A stretch of DNA of 35,892 nt from Flavonifractor sp. An92 (GTDB lineage: Bacteria; Bacillota; Clostridia; Oscillospirales; Oscillospiraceae), in contig NZ_NFGZ01000032.1 in the NCBI RefSeq assembly GCF_002159175.1, forward strand, positions 1 through 35,892, read 5' to 3'. The notes below the pieces were generated by a model, which worked only from the letters and a program-made list of their open reading frames with translations, was not told the origin of the DNA and ran no database searches. Positions 23,433-31,615 of the stretch are shown here, one piece after another (position 1 is the first letter of the stretch; each line of letters starts with the position of its first letter). A program made the translations under genes and the position numbers.

Positions 23433-24806
23433 ATGAAACACCTTGGTATTGACGTATCCGTCAAGCATCTCCCCGAGCTGGACCCCAACTACATCCCGCT
23501 CTTCCCCTTCTATGAGTCCTTCCTGAAGGACGCCAAGAAGCCCCTGGACATCGCGGTGGAGCGCTCCGGCGGCCAGGTCGCGGTGTACAAGACCTTCATC
23601 CACGGCACCCCCGACATGGCGGAGGCCGACCTCTACTATGTGGACCGCATCATCAAGACCCTGCTGTGGCTCAAGGGCGGCTTCAAGGTCTACATCGCCG
23701 GCGACAAGGCCATCTATGAGGCCATCCACAAGGCCTACTCCAAGGACGGCTCCCGCGCCTTCGACGAGGACTTCATGGCCAACGTCTATGAGCAGCCCTT
23801 TGAGGTGGTGTACTGCGACGCCGTGCCCGCCGAGGTCAGCAAGTCCGAGGCCGTGGGCCGCCACATGAACGGCTGCCGCATCGGCTTCGACGCCGGCGGA
23901 AGCGACCGGAAGGTCTCCGCGGTCATCGACGGCGAGCCCGTGTTCTCTGAGGAAGTCGTGTGGTTCCCCAAGACCAACTCCGACCCCGACTATCACTTCC
24001 AGGGCATCGTGGACGCTTTCAAGTCCGCCGCTGCCCACATGCCCCGGGTGGACGCCATCGGCGTGTCCTCCGCCGGCATCTACATCGACAACCGCACCAT
24101 GGTGGCCTCCCTGTTCCTGAAGGTGGGCAAGGAGGACTTCGACGCCAAGGTGAAGGACATCTACCTCCGCGCGGCCAAGGAGATCGGCGATGTGCCCATC
24201 GTGGTGGCCAATGACGGCGACGTGTCCGCTCTGGCCGGCGCCATGAGCCTGGAGGAGAACAACGTCCTGGGCATCGCCATGGGCACCAGCGAGGCCGTGG
24301 GCTTCGTGGATGACAAGGGCAACATCACCGGCTGGCTCAACGAGCTGGCTTTCGTCCCCGTGGACGCCGCCCCCACCGCCATGGTGGACGAGTGGTCCGG
24401 CGACATCGGCTGCGGCGTGAAGTACTTCTCCCAGGATTCTGTCATCAAGCTGGCCCCCGCTGCCGGCATCGAGCTGGACGAGTCCCTCTCCCCCGCGGAG
24501 AAGCTGAAGGTGGTCCAGGGCCTGATGGAGAAGGACGACGACCGCGCCGCCGCCATCTACCGCTCCATCGGTGTGTATCTGGGCCATGCCCTGCGCCTGT
24601 ACTACCACTTCTACGGCTTCAAGCACATCCTGCTGCTGGGCCGTGTCATGTCCGGCAAGGGCGGCGACATCGTCCTGGCCGAGGCCAAGAAGGTCCTGGC
24701 CGACGAGTATCCCGACATCGCCGCCAAGATCAACCCCACCCTCCCCGACGAGAAGGCTCGCCGGGTGGGCCAGAGCGTGGCTGCCGCCTCTCTGCCCGAG
24801 TTTTAA
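23433..24806 (+). CDS. Large ROK-like putative amino-sugar kinase
   Basis: A 457-residue protein. From residue 150 it has an actin-like ATPase pattern: GFDAGGSDRKV (phosphate-1, 151-161), VANDGDVSAL (258-267) in the place of the ROK catalytic NDxN motif, AMGTSEAVGF (282-291) as phosphate-2, and LLLGRVMSGKG (400-410) as the adenosine segment. About 145 residues precede it, unlike classical ROK kinases of about 300 residues. The ROK zinc motif CxCGxxGCxE is missing; only DIGCG remains (324-328). The ATG at 23433 follows AAGGAGGAGG by 6 bases. Divergent from the epimerase gene, it may phosphorylate GlcNAc or ManNAc, supplying the step otherwise missing from the pathway. A non-catalytic sensor role is possible. 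Confidence 0.75.
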   Translation: MKHLGIDVSVKHLPELDPNYIPLFPFYESFLKDAKKPLDIAVERSGGQVAVYKTFIHGTPDMAEADLYYVDRIIKTLLWLKGGFKVYIAGDKAIYEAIHKAYSKDGSRAFDEDFMANVYEQPFEVVYCDAVPAEVSKSEAVGRHMNGCRIGFDAGGSDRKVSAVIDGEPVFSEEVVWFPKTNSDPDYHFQGIVDAFKSAAAHMPRVDAIGVSSAGIYIDNRTMVASLFLKVGKEDFDAKVKDIYLRAAKEIGDVPIVVANDGDVSALAGAMSLEENNVLGIAMGTSEAVGFVDDKGNITGWLNELAFVPVDAAPTAMVDEWSGDIGCGVKYFSQDSVIKLAPAAGIELDESLSPAEKLKVVQGLMEKDDDRAAAIYRSIGVYLGHALRLYYHFYGFKHILLLGRVMSGKGGDIVLAEAKKVLADEYPDIAAKINPTLPDEKARRVGQSVAAASLPEF

Positions 24807-24821
24807 TCACCGGTAACGCAA

Positions 24822-24863
24822 AGACCCGGACCGCCCCATCGGGGCGGCCCGGGTCTCTTTTTA
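24822..24863. terminator. Terminator between the kinase gene and rarA
   Basis: The stem AGACCCGG..CCGCCCC pairs with GGGGCGG..CCGGGTCT around an ATC loop, with one A-C mismatch, followed by CTTTTTAT. It sits between the stop of the plus-strand kinase gene and the stop of minus-strand rarA and may serve both; the T-run favours the plus strand. Confidence 0.85.
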
Positions 24864-26138
24864 TGCGTCGAAATCCTCGCCGTGGATGGCTGCCCAGTAG
24901 CGCCGGGCGGCCTGTTCGGTCTTGTTGTCGCCGTAGTGGTAGTACCGCTTCCCCGCCAGGGTGTCGGGCAGGTACTGCTGCTGGACCCAGTGGTGGGGAA
25001 AGTCGTGAGGATAGAGATACCCCTGCTCCCGCTCCTGCCCCGCCGAGTCGGCGTGGACGTTCTGGAGTTCCCGGGGGATGTCCCCGGCGAGGCCCGCCTT
25101 CACGTCCCGCTGGGCGGCGGCGATGCCCTCGTACACGGAGTTGGACTTGGGGGCGGTGGCCAGCAGCACCACCGCCTGGGCCAGCGGGAGCCGTGCCTCG
25201 GGGAGGCCCAATTGCAGGGCGTTGTCCACGCAGGCCTTCACGATGAGGGCGGCCTGGGGGTAGGCCATGCCCACGTCCTCGCTGGCCGAGCAGAGGATGC
25301 GCCGGATGGCGGTGATGAGGTCCCCCGCCTCCAGGAGCCGGGCCAGATAGTGGAGCGCCGCGTCCGGGTCGGAGCCGCGCATGGACTTCATGAGGGCCGA
25401 GGCGATGTCGAAGTGGCTGTCCCCCTCCCGGTCGTAGCGCATGGCGGACTTCTGGGCCGCCGTCTCGGCGTCGGCCAGGGTGATGAGGAGCTTGTCCCCC
25501 TCCCGCTTCGCCCCGGCGGAGAGGAGCTCCAGGGCATTCATGGCCTTGCGGATGTCGCCGCCGCAGGCCGAGGCGATGTGCTCCTTCACCCCGTCCTCCA
25601 GTACCAGCTTTCCGCCCAGGCGCTCATTCAGAATGGCCGCCCCCCGCTCGATGGCGGGCAGGGCCTCCTGGGGCGTGATCTGCTTGAACTCAAAGACGGT
25701 GGAGCGGGAGAGCACCGCCCCGAACACATAGAAAAAGGGGTTCTCCGTGGTGGAGGCGATGAGGGTGATCTTGCCGTTCTCCATGAACTCCAACAGAGAC
25801 TGCTGCTGCTTTTTATTAAAATACTGGATCTCGTCCAGGTAGAGCAGCACCCCCTCCGGGGCCATGAGGGTGCCGATGTCGGCGATGATGTCCTTGATGT
25901 CGCTGATGGAGGCAGTGGTGGCGTTGAGACGGTGGAGGGGCCGGTTGGTGCGCTTGGCGATGATGTTGGCCACGGTGGTCTTGCCGGTGCCGGAGGGCCC
26001 GTAAAAGACCAGATTGGGCACGTCGCCCCCCTCGATGATGCGCCGCAGAAGCCCATCTTTTCCCAAAATGTGGCTCTGCCCCACCACCTCGTCCAGAGTC
26101 TGGGGCCGGATCTCGTCGGCCAGAGGTCGGTAACTCAT
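24861..26138 (-). CDS. rarA: Replication-associated recombination protein A (MgsA/RarA)
   Basis: A 425-residue AAA+ ATPase acting at stalled replication forks. It has Walker A GPSGTGKTT (47-55), Walker B YLDEIQ (100-105, Asp102-Glu103), a sensor-1 STTENP segment and the C-terminal tetramerisation region ending in YLYPHDFPHHWVQQQYLPD, a strong RarA hallmark. GGGGGAG lies just upstream of the ATG. It is the last gene of the dnaE-cls-DUF2500-rarA run, 12 bases after the DUF2500 gene. Length and motifs are normal. Confidence 0.95.
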   Translation of the reverse strand: MSYRPLADEIRPQTLDEVVGQSHILGKDGLLRRIIEGGDVPNLVFYGPSGTGKTTVANIIAKRTNRPLHRLNATTASISDIKDIIADIGTLMAPEGVLLYLDEIQYFNKKQQQSLLEFMENGKITLIASTTENPFFYVFGAVLSRSTVFEFKQITPQEALPAIERGAAILNERLGGKLVLEDGVKEHIASACGGDIRKAMNALELLSAGAKREGDKLLITLADAETAAQKSAMRYDREGDSHFDIASALMKSMRGSDPDAALHYLARLLEAGDLITAIRRILCSASEDVGMAYPQAALIVKACVDNALQLGLPEARLPLAQAVVLLATAPKSNSVYEGIAAAQRDVKAGLAGDIPRELQNVHADSAGQEREQGYLYPHDFPHHWVQQQYLPDTLAGKRYYHYGDNKTEQAARRYWAAIHGEDFDA

Positions 26139-26150
26139 GCTGTCTCCCCC

Positions 26151-26528
26151 TTACTGCCGGTCAAAGCCCAGGTAGCGGGTGCCCTGGAAGTGGAGCTGGC
26201 CCCGATCCCCTTCCACCAGCATGCCGTACTCACGGCCGGAGAGGCGCAGCTCCATGCGGTCGCCGCTCTCCACCTGGAAGGTGGCGTAGTAGCTGGTGGA
26301 GGTGCTGGTGTGGCCCGCCATACCGTCGTGCCCGGCGTGGTGATGGTGGCTCACGTTGGTACGCTTGCTGACCACCGTGGCGTCCACCGTCAGGCGGGGC
26401 GACTGGTTGTTCGCGTGCCACTGCTTCGCGCCGGAGACGATCGTGATAATGATACCCCCGATGACCACCACAAAGATGACCGTAAAGAAGAGGGGGAACA
26501 GGGATTCAAAGAGTCCGAAGGCGTACAT
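26151..26528 (-). CDS. DUF2500 membrane-anchored protein with His-rich loop
   Basis: A 125-residue protein with one N-terminal hydrophobic helix (residues about 8-32) and a small soluble domain. The domain (LTVDATVVSKRTNV.., STSTSYYATFQVESGDRMELRLS, GDRGQLHFQGTRYLGF) fits DUF2500, whose function is unknown. A His-rich segment at 61-73 (HHHH, then GH and GH) interrupts the region between the first strands and could bind metal. The start at 26528 is supported by AAAGGAG about 7 bases upstream. A long upstream extension of the frame overlaps cls and is rejected. It lies between cls and rarA with gaps of 17 and 12 bases, so it is co-transcribed. Confidence 0.82.
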   Translation of the reverse strand: MYAFGLFESLFPLFFTVIFVVVIGGIIITIVSGAKQWHANNQSPRLTVDATVVSKRTNVSHHHHAGHDGMAGHTSTSTSYYATFQVESGDRMELRLSGREYGMLVEGDRGQLHFQGTRYLGFDRQ

Positions 26529-26545
26529 GGTTTTCTCCTTTCTCT

Positions 26546-28084
26546 CTACATGAGGGGGGCGAACACCCGCAGCACCGCCCGCAGCAGCAGCCGGGGCCCC
26601 GAGTGGTCCCGCCAGCGGCGCAGGGTGATGCGCTCGCTTTTCTCCAGCGTCTCCAGGAAGTCCCGCTTCACATCCAGGACACAGGGCGCGCCGCACAGCC
26701 ACACCCCGTCCTCGAAGTGGAGGAACATGCTGCGGTAGTCCATATTCACCGTGCCCACCGTGGCCCAGCAGTCATCCACCACGAAGTTCTTGGCGTGGAC
26801 GAAGCCGGGGGTGTACTCGTAGATCTGCACCCCCGCCTCCAGGAGGGGGCCGTAGTGGGCCCGGGTCACCTCAAAGATGATCTTCTTGTCGGGGATGTGG
26901 GGGGTGATGATGCGCACGTCCACCCCCGACTTGGCGGCGTTGCACAGGGCCGTGTTCACGCTGTCGCTGATGATGAGATATGGCGTGGTGAGATACACGT
27001 AGCGCTTGGCCTTGTTGATGAGGTTCAGGTACACCGTCTCCCCCACCGGCTCGTGGTCCATGGGGCTGTCGGTGTAGGGCTGCACAAAGTAGGACGCGCA
27101 CCGGGGGTCCAGATCCGCCACCGGCTCGGGGCGGTAGGTATCCAGGTCCTCATTCACCCCGCGGACATAGTCCCACATGGTGAGGAACATCACCGTCATG
27201 CTCCACACCGCCTCCCCCCGCAGGAGAATGGCGGTATCCTTCCAGTGACCGTATTTGACCTTGTAATTGATATACTCGTCGGCCAGATTCACCCCGCCGG
27301 TGAAGCCCACCTGTCCGTCCACGATGAGGAGCTTCCGGTGGTCCCGGTTGTTGAGGCGCAGGGACAGCACCGGGATAAAGGGATTAAAGACACAGCAGCG
27401 GATGCCCTTGGCCTCCAGCGTGCGGGCGTAGTCCTTGGGCAGGGTGAAGAGGGAGCCGATGTCGTCGTAAATGAGGCGCACATCCACTCCCTGGGCGACC
27501 TTTTCCTCCAAAATCTCCAGGATGGAGTCCCAGAAGAGCCCCTCCTCGATGATAAAGTATTCCAGGAAGATATAGCGCTTGGCCTTCTTCAGCTCCTCCA
27601 GCATCCGGGGAAACACGTCGTCTCCCAGCGGGAAATAGGTGGCCTCGGTGTTGCGGTACACCGGCGCGCAGGCGTAGCGCTCCAGATACCGGGCCTGATT
27701 CACCGCATCGGAGCCGAAGGAGGTCAGCTCCTCGGCCCGCTCACTGTTCCCCAGCTCGTGGAGCATCCTGCGCTCCATCCCCTGCATCCGCCGCTGCATC
27801 CGCTTGGACATGCGGTTGCCGCCAAAGGCCAGATAGAAGAGCCCTCCGAACAGTGGAAAGAGCAAAATGGGGATGAGCCACGCGATCTTGTACCCCGGGT
27901 CGCTGCGGGCGTTGACGATCCACAGCACCACCAGCACCGAGATGAAGATGCAAAACCAGTAAAAATAGATGAAATAGTCGGCAAACAGTGCCATCAGGAT
28001 CACCAGCTCGGCCACCTGGAGGATGATCAGCAGCCCCACGATGGTGAGCCGGTGAAAGAGGATGGATGTCACTTTCTTACCCAT
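26546..28084 (-). CDS. cls: Cardiolipin synthase
   Basis: A 512-residue phospholipase-D-superfamily enzyme that joins two phosphatidylglycerols into cardiolipin at the membrane. Two N-terminal transmembrane helices (about 12-35 and 38-57), a third hydrophobic stretch near 67-87 and two HKD motifs are present. The first HKD is at His249 (HRKLLIVD) and the second at His430 (HAKNFVVDD), both with the catalytic His, Lys and Asp. GGAGG is 5 bases before the ATG. Twelve bases separate it from the dnaE stop. Length and features match Gram-positive Cls. Confidence 0.95.
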   Translation of the reverse strand: MGKKVTSILFHRLTIVGLLIILQVAELVILMALFADYFIYFYWFCIFISVLVVLWIVNARSDPGYKIAWLIPILLFPLFGGLFYLAFGGNRMSKRMQRRMQGMERRMLHELGNSERAEELTSFGSDAVNQARYLERYACAPVYRNTEATYFPLGDDVFPRMLEELKKAKRYIFLEYFIIEEGLFWDSILEILEEKVAQGVDVRLIYDDIGSLFTLPKDYARTLEAKGIRCCVFNPFIPVLSLRLNNRDHRKLLIVDGQVGFTGGVNLADEYINYKVKYGHWKDTAILLRGEAVWSMTVMFLTMWDYVRGVNEDLDTYRPEPVADLDPRCASYFVQPYTDSPMDHEPVGETVYLNLINKAKRYVYLTTPYLIISDSVNTALCNAAKSGVDVRIITPHIPDKKIIFEVTRAHYGPLLEAGVQIYEYTPGFVHAKNFVVDDCWATVGTVNMDYRSMFLHFEDGVWLCGAPCVLDVKRDFLETLEKSERITLRRWRDHSGPRLLLRAVLRVFAPLM

Positions 28085-28096
28085 GGAAACCTCCGC

Positions 28097-31000
28097 TCAG
28101 CGGTCGGAGCCGCTCTTGACCACCACGTTCTCCTCCCCCAGCTGCTCCCGCAGCTCCTGGAGCAGGATAGGATGGATCTGACAGGGCAGGGGCGCGGACC
28201 ACTCCCCCGTGTCGGTGAATTTGGCCCGCAGGGGCTCCTCGCCCGGGAACATAATGAGGATCTTTCGGATATAGCCCCAGCGGGGGTCCCGCTGGCTGGG
28301 CAGGCGCAGGTAGAGCTTCCCTCTCCCCTTCTTCGCCGCGGGGGCCGGCGCTGCTGCCGGGCGCTCCGGCTGCTCCGCGGGACAGCCCTCCTCAGTCAGC
28401 GGCCGGATGCGGTCGCACATGAGCTGGGGCTCCTTCTCGTCCCGCACCGAGATGCGGCCCTCGGCCACCACCGGCGCGTTCTCCACCACATAGGACCCGC
28501 ACTCCCCCAGTACCCGGGAAAAGACCAGCAGCTCCATAGAGCCGGTGTCGTCCTCCAGCATCACATAGGCCATGAGGCTGTTGTTGCGGGTGGTGCGGGT
28601 CTTGGAGGACTCCACCACGCCCGCCACGGTCACCTTCTGGCCGTCGCTGAACTGCCGGGGACCGCCCTCCTGGCTGAAGTCACTCAGAATGGCCCCCAGC
28701 GGCACCGCCTGATAGCGCCGGGCCAGGGTGCGGTACTCGTCCATGGGGTGGCCGGTGAGGTAGAGCCCGGTGGTCTCCTTCTCCATGGCCATCCGCTCCC
28801 GGCGGGAAAACTCCGGGATGTCCCGCAGCACCAGCTCGGGGGCGGTCTCCAGCTCGTCCCCGCCGCCGCCGAAGAGGTCGAACTGCCCCGCCAGATTCTT
28901 GCGCTTGTTCTGGGCGATGGCGTCCACCAGGCTCTCATAGGCGTCCAGCAGCTGGGAACGCCGGGCCCCCATGGAGTCGAAGGCGCCGCAGCGGATCAGG
29001 TTCTCCAGCACCCGCTTGTTCAGGTCGTGGTCAAACATCCGCTGGCAGAAGTCGGCAAAGTCCCGGAAGGGGCCCCGCTCCCGCTCGGCCAGCACGTCCC
29101 GCACGAAGCCCCAGCCCACGCCCTTCACCGCCGCCAGACCGAAGCGGAGGTTGTCCCCCGCCACGGTGAAGGAGGCGTCCGACTCGTTGATGTCGGGGGG
29201 CAGCAGGGCGATGCCGCACTCCTTGCACTCGGCGATGTACTCCGCCACCTTCTCGCTGGAGTCCAGCACCGAGGTGAGGAGGGCCGCCATATACTCCCGG
29301 GTGTGGTGACACTTGAACCAGGCCGTCTGATAGGCCACCACCGCGTAGCTCACGGCATGGGCCTTGTTGAAGGCGTAGTTGGCGAACTCATAGATCTCGT
29401 CGTACACGTCCTGGCCCACCTGCTCCGGGATGCCCCGGGCGATGCAGCCGGCGATGCCCCGCTCGGCGTCGCCGTAGACAAAGGCCTTCCGTTCCCGTTC
29501 GATCTGGTCCTTTTTCTTCTTCGAAATGGCCCGGCGCACCATGTCGGCCTGGCCCAGGGAGTAGCCGCCCAGGTCCTGGAAGATACGGATGACCTGCTCC
29601 TGGTAGACGATACAGCCGTAGGTCACCTCCAGGATGGGCTTCAGGCTGGGATGCTTGTAGGTGATCTTCTCCGGGTTCTGCTTGCAGGCGATGAACCGGG
29701 GGATGGATTCCATGGGGCCGGGACGGTAGAGGGCGATGATAGCGGTGATGTCCTCGATGTTCTGGGGTTTCAGGCCCACACACACGCCGGTCATGCCGGT
29801 GGACTCCATCTGAAAGACGCCGGAGGTCTTGCCCTCGGAGAGCATCTGAAAGACCTCCGGGTCGTCCATGGGGATGCGCTCCAGGGCGAAGTCCGGCTCC
29901 TTTTTCCGCACCAGCTGCACCGCGTCGTCCAGCACCGTCAGGTTCCGAAGGCCCAGGAAGTCCATTTTCAGGAGGCCCAGCTCCTCCAGGGTGGTCATGG
30001 TGTACTGGGTCACCACCGACTCGTCGTTCTTGGCCAGCGGCACGTACTCGTGGACCGGCCGCCGGGTGATGACCACGCCCGCGGCGTGGGTGGAGGCGTG
30101 GCGGGGCATGCCCTCGATGGCCTTGGCCGTGTCGATGAGGGTGTGGACCTGGGCGTCGTTGTCGTAGAGCTCTTTGAGTGGTTTCGACAGCTTCAGCGCG
30201 TCGTCCAGGGTGATGTGCAGGTTGCCCGGGCCGCCGGGAACCTGCTTGGCCACCGTGTCCACCTGGGCGTAGGGAATATCCAGCGCCCGACCCACGTCCC
30301 GGATGGCACCCCGGGCTGCCATGGTGCCGAAGGTGACGATCTGGGCCACGTGGTCCTCGCCGTACTTCCGCTGGACGTACTCAATGACCTCCTGTCGGCG
30401 ACGAATGCAGAAATCCACGTCAATATCCGGCATGGTCACGCGCTCCGGGTTCAGGAAGCGCTCGAAGTACAGGTCATACTGCATGGGGTCGATCTCGGTG
30501 ATGCGCAGACAGTAGGCCACCATGCTCCCCGCTCCCGAGCCGCGGCCCGGGCCCACGGGGATGCCGTGGCTCTTGGCGTAGCCGATGAAGTCGGAGACGA
30601 TGAGGAAGTACTCCACGAAGCCCATCTGCCGGATGACCCCCATCTCGTACTCCAGGCGCTGGCGGTAGCCCTCCGGCGCGTCGGGGTAACGGCGCTGAAA
30701 CCCGTCGTCGCAGAGCTTCTGGAAATAGGCGTCCCCGTCGGCCCAGCCTTCGGGCAGTTTGAATTCGGGCAGGTGGTATTTGCCGAACTCAAACTCCACC
30801 TGACAGCGGTCGGCGATGCGCTGGGTATTCTCCACCGCCTCGGGGAACTCCGGGAAGAGGGACGCCATCTCCTCCTCCGACTTGATATAAAATTCCTTGG
30901 TCTCAAACCGCATCCGGGAGGGGTCGTCCACCGTCTTGCCCATCTGGATGGCCATGAGGGTGTCCTGCATGGCGGCGTCCTCCCGGGTGAGATAGTGTGC

Positions 31001-31615
31001 GTCGTTGGTGACCACCAGAGGGATGCCGGTCTCCCGGTGAAGGCGCAGGATGCCCTCTGCCGCCTCCCGCTGGGCAGGGATGCCGTGGTCCTGGAGCTCC
31101 AGGAAGTAATTTCCCTTGCCGAAGATCTCCTCCATCTCCAGGGCGTGGGCCTTGGCCCCCTCGTAGTTGCTGCCCAGAATGAGCCGGGGCACCGCACCGG
31201 CCAGACACGCCGACAGGGCGATGAGGCCCTCGTGGTGCGCCCGCAGCAGGTCCATATCCACCCGGGGCTTGATATAGAAGCCCTCCAGGAAGGCCTGGGA
31301 GACCATATAGCTCAGGTTCCGGTAGCCCACCTCGTTCTCGCACAGGAGGACCAGGTGCCGGGCGGCGGAGTCATACTCGTGGACCTTGTCGAAGCGGGTA
31401 CGGGGGGCCACATAGACCTCGCAGCCCACGATGGGCTTTACGCCCGCCGCCTTGCAGGCTTTATAAAAGTCCACCACGCCGTACATCACGCCGTGGTCGG
31501 TGATGGCCACCGCGCTCTGACCCAGATCCTTTACCCGCTGCACCAGCTTGGGGATGCGGCAGGCCCCGTCCAGGAGGCTGTATTCGGTGTGGACATGTAA
31601 GTGGGCAAAGGACAT
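28097..31615 (-). CDS. dnaE: DNA polymerase III alpha subunit, DnaE type
   Basis: A 1172-residue replicative polymerase. It begins with the PHP domain (FAHLHVHTEYSLLDGA), then the palm domain with catalytic aspartates in PDIDVDF (residues 396-402). A helix-hairpin-helix region follows near 860-900 and an OB-fold domain (KVTVAGVVESSKTRTTRNNS) near 1020-1090. In Firmicutes DnaE works beside PolC, extending primers on the lagging strand and in error-prone repair. The start at 31615 follows GAAGGAGGG. An upstream extension of 65 codons runs into the repeat-rich intergenic region and has no homology look, so it is rejected. First gene of the run to rarA. Confidence 0.96.
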   Translation of the reverse strand: MSFAHLHVHTEYSLLDGACRIPKLVQRVKDLGQSAVAITDHGVMYGVVDFYKACKAAGVKPIVGCEVYVAPRTRFDKVHEYDSAARHLVLLCENEVGYRNLSYMVSQAFLEGFYIKPRVDMDLLRAHHEGLIALSACLAGAVPRLILGSNYEGAKAHALEMEEIFGKGNYFLELQDHGIPAQREAAEGILRLHRETGIPLVVTNDAHYLTREDAAMQDTLMAIQMGKTVDDPSRMRFETKEFYIKSEEEMASLFPEFPEAVENTQRIADRCQVEFEFGKYHLPEFKLPEGWADGDAYFQKLCDDGFQRRYPDAPEGYRQRLEYEMGVIRQMGFVEYFLIVSDFIGYAKSHGIPVGPGRGSGAGSMVAYCLRITEIDPMQYDLYFERFLNPERVTMPDIDVDFCIRRRQEVIEYVQRKYGEDHVAQIVTFGTMAARGAIRDVGRALDIPYAQVDTVAKQVPGGPGNLHITLDDALKLSKPLKELYDNDAQVHTLIDTAKAIEGMPRHASTHAAGVVITRRPVHEYVPLAKNDESVVTQYTMTTLEELGLLKMDFLGLRNLTVLDDAVQLVRKKEPDFALERIPMDDPEVFQMLSEGKTSGVFQMESTGMTGVCVGLKPQNIEDITAIIALYRPGPMESIPRFIACKQNPEKITYKHPSLKPILEVTYGCIVYQEQVIRIFQDLGGYSLGQADMVRRAISKKKKDQIERERKAFVYGDAERGIAGCIARGIPEQVGQDVYDEIYEFANYAFNKAHAVSYAVVAYQTAWFKCHHTREYMAALLTSVLDSSEKVAEYIAECKECGIALLPPDINESDASFTVAGDNLRFGLAAVKGVGWGFVRDVLAERERGPFRDFADFCQRMFDHDLNKRVLENLIRCGAFDSMGARRSQLLDAYESLVDAIAQNKRKNLAGQFDLFGGGGDELETAPELVLRDIPEFSRRERMAMEKETTGLYLTGHPMDEYRTLARRYQAVPLGAILSDFSQEGGPRQFSDGQKVTVAGVVESSKTRTTRNNSLMAYVMLEDDTGSMELLVFSRVLGECGSYVVENAPVVAEGRISVRDEKEPQLMCDRIRPLTEEGCPAEQPERPAAAPAPAAKKGRGKLYLRLPSQRDPRWGYIRKILIMFPGEEPLRAKFTDTGEWSAPLPCQIHPILLQELREQLGEENVVVKSGSDR

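Noticed and set aside
26603-31600. A 1665-codon open frame on the plus strand antisense to cls and dnaE
   Set aside because: In GC-rich genes the sense codons TTA, CTA and TCA are avoided, which leaves the register-aligned antisense frame free of stops. The product is low-complexity His/Val/Leu/Gly-rich and has no domain; dnaE and cls on the other strand are unambiguous.
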